A stretch of DNA of 64,000 bases from CALKXV01 sp965228905 (GTDB lineage Bacteria; Pseudomonadota; Alphaproteobacteria; Rhodobacterales; Rhodobacteraceae). The stretch is from positions 434,001 to 498,000 of the forward strand of contig CBDDII010000002.1 of the NCBI GenBank assembly GCA_965228905.1. The letters run 5' to 3'. Both the position numbers and the translations under genes were made by a program. A model generated the notes under the pieces. It was not told where the DNA came from and made no database searches. It saw nothing but the letters and a program-made list of their open reading frames with translations. This document shows, piece by piece, positions 60,877 through 64,000 of the stretch. The stretch's first letter is position 1; every line of letters starts with the position of its first letter.

Positions 60877-61443
60877 TCAAACTTTGGCGTTGCTCAGATC
60901 CCGAACGCGCGTGGCAAGCCATTCCAGATCCTCGTCCACGACACCCATGTCTTTCAGATGCGCGGCGGTGTTCCAAAGGTACTCCGTGTTCGGCCCGCGC
61001 CCGCCCACGGCATGGGTGATGATCTGGGCCTGTTCCTCAAGGCTGAGGTGCGCGGCGTATTGCACGTGATCGGGGTCGATCACATAGGCCAGTGTCAGAA
61101 CCTCGGTGCCGTCCTCCAGCGAAACAGGCAAAAGCCGTTCAAGATAGGCCGAGGAAATCAATTCGCGCTCGCGCAGATAGGCCACGGTTTCCACCTCGGC
61201 CCCGTCTTCGACACGTAACGCAAGACCTTCGCAACTCGCACCTTCCTCCGCGTCCAGTGCCAGCACCAACCCCGGATGCTCTTCGGTGCCGCGATGGTGG
61301 ATCGACCGCATGGAAAACGACCGGTGATACCCCTGCATCACCGCAAGCCGGCTTTCCGCAATCGGAAACCCCGGGTTCCACAGCAAGGAGGCGTATCCGA
61401 AGACCCAAAGCGGGCGCTGATCTAGTGCTTTCTCTTCCGTCAT
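60877..61443 (-). CDS. Gamma-glutamylcyclotransferase (ChaC-like)
   Basis: 188-residue ChaC family enzyme that cleaves glutathione to 5-oxoproline and Cys-Gly. VFGYASLLWNPGF is the glycine-rich substrate loop, and GYHRSFSMRS follows. The catalytic Glu lies in YLRERELI. The ATG at 61441-61443 was chosen because homology starts there. It is divergent from the DUF2125 gene with about 42 nt between the starts. With gshB and gloA in this window, it is a third glutathione-linked gene, but they are not clustered. Confidence 0.92.
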   Translation of the reverse strand: MTEEKALDQRPLWVFGYASLLWNPGFPIAESRLAVMQGYHRSFSMRSIHHRGTEEHPGLVLALDAEEGASCEGLALRVEDGAEVETVAYLRERELISSAYLERLLPVSLEDGTEVLTLAYVIDPDHVQYAAHLSLEEQAQIITHAVGGRGPNTEYLWNTAAHLKDMGVVDEDLEWLATRVRDLSNAKV

Positions 61444-61485
61444 GCGCGCCTTAAAACAGCCCTCGGGGGTCAAGGGAAGAGCCGG

Positions 61486-62478
61486 ATGCTGCGCCTTGTT
61501 GTCATCTTTCTTTTCGGAGCGCTGATCTGGATGGTCTGGTGGGCCATCGGGCAGGGCGCTTACGAGCAGGGTCTTGCGGCCTGGGTCAAGGACCGACGCG
61601 GCGAAGGCTGGGCGGCGGACTATGCGACGCTGGAAACACGCGGCTTTCCAAACCGGTTTGACACAACGATCACCGATGTGGCCCTTGCCGACCCCGCAAC
61701 CGGCGTGGCCTGGTCCGCCCCTTTCGTTCAATTCCTGTCGCTGGCCTACAAGCCCCACCAGGTCATCGCCGTTTTGCCCGAGCAGCACCGCTTTTCGACC
61801 CCGTTCCAGACCGTGACCATCACGCACGAAGACGCCCGCGCATCCCTGTTCCTTCAGCCGTCCACCCGGCTGGGGCTGGATAGCGCGGTGCTTGTTGCGT
61901 CCGACCTCAAGGCCGTCTCGTCGCTTGGCTCTGAGATGTCGCTGGTCGAGGGGCGGATGGCGGCCGAAGCCATGCCCGAGGGCGAAAACACCTATCGCGT
62001 GGGAACCGAGCTTTTGGGCCTCGTCCCCACGGAAGAAGTGCGGCGGGCGCTTGATCCGGGCGGGCTCTTGCCCAGGCGCGTTTCGCAAATCCGCCTTGAT
62101 GCCGCCTTGACCTTCACCGCACCATGGGACCGTTTCGCGATAGAAGACGCCCGGCCCCAGTTCACGCGGATCAAGCTTGATGACCTGACCGCCCGTTGGG
62201 GCACGGTAGACTTCCGCGCTGCGGGCGAGCTTGACGTGGATACCGCAGGCGTGCCGACAGGCCAGATCACCCTTCGTGCCGAGGATTGGCGCAAGATTCT
62301 GGACATGGCCGAATCCGTGGGATGGTTGCCGCTTGGAATGCGTCCGACCGTGGAAACCGCCCTCGGTCTCATGGCCGGGCCGGGCGACGTGCTGGACGCG
62401 CCCCTGACATTCTCGAACGGTGGCGTCAGTCTTGGCCTTATCCCCCTGGGGCAGGCGCCGCGTCTGGTGCTACGCTGA
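61486..62478 (+). CDS. DUF2125 family protein
   Basis: 330-residue protein anchored by an N-terminal helix (RLVVIFLFGALIWMVWWA), with the DUF2125 body (GFPNRFDTTITDVALADP and a repeated beta structure). The family is common in alphaproteobacteria, with the bulk of the protein probably in the periplasm; AsmA-like lipid or envelope roles have been suggested but are unproven. AAGGGAAGA precedes the ATG. It converges on the extensin-like gene with a 4-nt gap. Confidence 0.9.
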   Translation: MLRLVVIFLFGALIWMVWWAIGQGAYEQGLAAWVKDRRGEGWAADYATLETRGFPNRFDTTITDVALADPATGVAWSAPFVQFLSLAYKPHQVIAVLPEQHRFSTPFQTVTITHEDARASLFLQPSTRLGLDSAVLVASDLKAVSSLGSEMSLVEGRMAAEAMPEGENTYRVGTELLGLVPTEEVRRALDPGGLLPRRVSQIRLDAALTFTAPWDRFAIEDARPQFTRIKLDDLTARWGTVDFRAAGELDVDTAGVPTGQITLRAEDWRKILDMAESVGWLPLGMRPTVETALGLMAGPGDVLDAPLTFSNGGVSLGLIPLGQAPRLVLR

Positions 62479-62482
62479 GGGA

Positions 62483-63055
62483 TCAGCGGCAGTAGGAACC
62501 GCTGCGATAGTCCGCCGTGTCAAAGTGAAAATGGTCCTGGTGATGGCGGTCGCTGTTCGGCCCAAGCACCGTGCCGAACGGCCCACAGGCGCTGGCGTGC
62601 AAACGGCGCATGGTCGCACTGTTGCTGCCATTCCAGTCGCTCAGAACGCTCAAGACCGTTCCATCCGCCAGTTTGAAGGCCGAAATGTCGATGGCATTGC
62701 CCTTGGCATGCTCCGACAGACGCGCACCGGGGCGGCTGTTCCTTGTGCGGCAGGCGTAATGCGCGGGCACCGAGATCCCGACCAAGCCGCCGCCCTTCCT
62801 GCCGATGATCGGAATCGCGTGTTGGCGCATCCAACGTTCCAGCGTGGCAAGCGTCTTGCGGTTGATCGTGGCGGGTTGCGATAGGCGCACACCGGCGACA
62901 GAGGTGACTCGATAGGCGTCCTTCACGCCACAGGCACCGGGACCGGGAACATTGCCGATCCGCTCGGCCTGAAATCCACTCCGGTCCAGATCGCCGCCGC
63001 CGCCACAGGCGGCCAGGGGCAGGATCAGTGCGATTGCGACAAGTGTGTTTTTCAT
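62483..63055 (-). CDS. Extensin-like lipoprotein (peptidase-like)
   Basis: 190 residues with the lipobox LPLAAC (Cys about 17). The extensin-like domain carries GACGVKDAYRV, PATINRKTLATLERWM, ARLSEHAKGNAIDISAF and the late HHQDHFHFD, giving His/Asp residues like those of zinc D-Ala-D-Ala peptidases. A role in peptidoglycan or polysaccharide trimming is inferred. ATG overlaps the stop of the dehydrogenase gene by four bases (ATGA), so it is cotranslated with an aromatic amino acid gene. Confidence 0.9.
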   Translation of the reverse strand: MKNTLVAIALILPLAACGGGGDLDRSGFQAERIGNVPGPGACGVKDAYRVTSVAGVRLSQPATINRKTLATLERWMRQHAIPIIGRKGGGLVGISVPAHYACRTRNSRPGARLSEHAKGNAIDISAFKLADGTVLSVLSDWNGSNSATMRRLHASACGPFGTVLGPNSDRHHQDHFHFDTADYRSGSYCR

Positions 63056-63969
63056 TTCGCTTTCCCTCGGCCAAAGTCCGGCGCATCGGTGTCTTGTCCG
63101 GCCTCGATGATGCCGCGCCGAATGGCGCGTGTCCGTGTGAAATAGTCATGCAGGTGATCGCCGTCCCCGGTTCGGATCGCACGCTGCAAGGCAAACAGTT
63201 CCTCGGTAAACCGTCCGAGGATCTCCAGCGTCGCTTCCTTGTTGTGCAAGAATACGTCGCGCCACATGGTCGGGTCACTTGCCGCGATCCGGGTGAAGTC
63301 GCGGAAACCGGCGGCAGAGAACTTGACGACTTCCTGTTCGGTCACACGACGGAAATCATCTGCGACGCCCACCATCGTATAGGCGATCAGGTGCGGGATA
63401 TGGCTGACGATTGCACAGACAAGGTCGTGGTGTTCGACGTCCATGACTTCCGTGTTTGCGCCAAGTGCCTCCCACATCGCCACGAGGTTCGCGGTGGCCT
63501 CGGGATCGGTGCCTTCGGGCGGAACGATCAGGGTCCAGCGGTTGTCGAAAAGATCGGCAAAGCCCGAGCGCGGGCCGGAGTGTTCGGTTCCCGCCATCGG
63601 GTGGGTGGGAACGAAGTGAACGGTTTCGGGCAGGTAAGGGGCCACGGCCTCGATCACGTCCGCTTTGACCGAGCCGACATCGCTGACGGTGGCACCCGGT
63701 TTCAGAACCGGCGCGATTTCGCTGGCCACCGCCCCCATGGCCCCGACCGGCACGCAAAGCACAACAAGGTCGGCATCCCGCGCGGCATCGGCGGCGGTTT
63801 CGCAAACGCGGTCCACGAGATTGATGTCACGGGCGATCTGGCGTGTCTCGGCGGTGCGGGCATAGCCGGTGATTTCGCCTTCGAACCCCGCGCGGCGGAG
63901 TGCGAGAGACATCGACCCGGCGATGAGGCCAAGCCCGATCAGAGCGACACGGTTGTAGACCACACTCAT
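63052..63969 (-). CDS. Prephenate/arogenate dehydrogenase
   Basis: 305-residue NAD(P)-dependent dehydrogenase that makes hydroxyphenylpyruvate from prephenate or tyrosine from arogenate. Rossmann motif VALIGLGLIAGSMSLALRR, catalytic His region VPTHPMAGTEHSGP, IVSHIPHLIAYTM and GFRDFTRIAASDP are visible. No chorismate mutase or ACT domain is attached. The ATG overlaps the stop of a gene at the window edge. Together with the aminotransferase at 17.2-18.4 kb, which may use prephenate, an arogenate route is possible. Confidence 0.93.
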   Translation of the reverse strand: MSVVYNRVALIGLGLIAGSMSLALRRAGFEGEITGYARTAETRQIARDINLVDRVCETAADAARDADLVVLCVPVGAMGAVASEIAPVLKPGATVSDVGSVKADVIEAVAPYLPETVHFVPTHPMAGTEHSGPRSGFADLFDNRWTLIVPPEGTDPEATANLVAMWEALGANTEVMDVEHHDLVCAIVSHIPHLIAYTMVGVADDFRRVTEQEVVKFSAAGFRDFTRIAASDPTMWRDVFLHNKEATLEILGRFTEELFALQRAIRTGDGDHLHDYFTRTRAIRRGIIEAGQDTDAPDFGRGKAK

Positions 63970-64000
63970 GCCCGCGCCCCCTTGAACCGGCGGACCGAGG
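63966..64000 (-). CDS. 3' end of an upstream gene, partial
   Basis: Only the last 11 residues of the product (ending FKGARA) are inside the window, with the stop overlapping the next ATG by four bases. In related genomes hisC often precedes this dehydrogenase, but the fragment is too short to identify. Confidence 0.45.
   Translation of the reverse strand, partial: SVRRFKGARA

Overview
The window looks like a chromosomal segment of a Rhodobacterales (Roseobacter/Rhodobacter-type) alphaproteobacterium. The grounds are the GC-rich coding sequence, the tightly overlapping operons, an RpoH-II-type sigma factor, a flavin-dependent ThyX in place of ThyA, and a propionyl-CoA carboxylase/methylmalonyl-CoA mutase cluster with a PccR-type regulator. 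I saw no rRNA, tRNA, CRISPR array, insertion sequence or prophage.

Region by region. About 0.1-5.6 kb (minus strand): an operon of a penicillin-binding-protein-activator lipoprotein, glnD and murJ. 5.6-9.5 kb: rsmI, yraN, gshB and a convergent comM. 9.6-16.8 kb (mostly plus): rpoH2 behind a strong ECF-type promoter match, a ChaN-like secreted protein with a non-canonical start, coaBC-dut-ThiF-like, a Nudix protein, a DUF1178 protein, a flavin reductase and an acetyltransferase. 16.8-21.3 kb: aspartate aminotransferase divergent from an HTH-sdhE pair, a MarR regulator, glyoxalase I and thyX. 21.3-24.3 kb is accessory: an AT-richer unknown gene, a gene-free stretch full of palindromes, small membrane and lipoprotein genes, cold-shock protein and an ArsC/Spx-like protein. 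24.3-26.8 kb (minus): a four-gene bufferin-type operon (precursor peptide, MNIO enzyme, DUF2063 partner, DoxX protein). 27.0-30.6 kb: a GGDEF/EAL protein and thrS.

30.8-44.3 kb: two alpha/beta hydrolases, pccR, an MFS exporter, pccB, three tandem small lipoproteins, pccA, a membrane protein, a DUF4174 protein and methylmalonyl-CoA mutase. PccB, PccA and the mutase convert propionyl-CoA to succinyl-CoA. TTTGCAAA-like sites lie in front of both pccB and pccR. 44.3-48.9 kb: LysE exporter divergent from an Lrp regulator, VOC and GNAT proteins, a TerB/J-domain chaperone, an EEP-family nuclease and ssb. 48.9-56.5 kb: an unknown membrane protein, aroB/aroK divergent from a small membrane ORF, a secreted helical protein, xerD, a phosphoesterase and a CBS/CorC transporter. 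56.5-60.7 kb (minus): a MotA-like protein, a MotB/OmpA-like protein with a very long coiled coil, and a CorA/ZntB transporter. 60.9-64.0 kb: a ChaC-like cyclotransferase, DUF2125, extensin-like lipoprotein and prephenate/arogenate dehydrogenase, with the tail of another gene at the right edge.

The points most worth following are the bufferin-type copper-RiPP operon with a hairpin behind its precursor gene, the MotA/MotB-like pair with its giant stalk, the tandem 'AACQQEE' lipoproteins inside the propionate cluster, the candidate PccR operators, and the ATT start of the ChaN-like gene.
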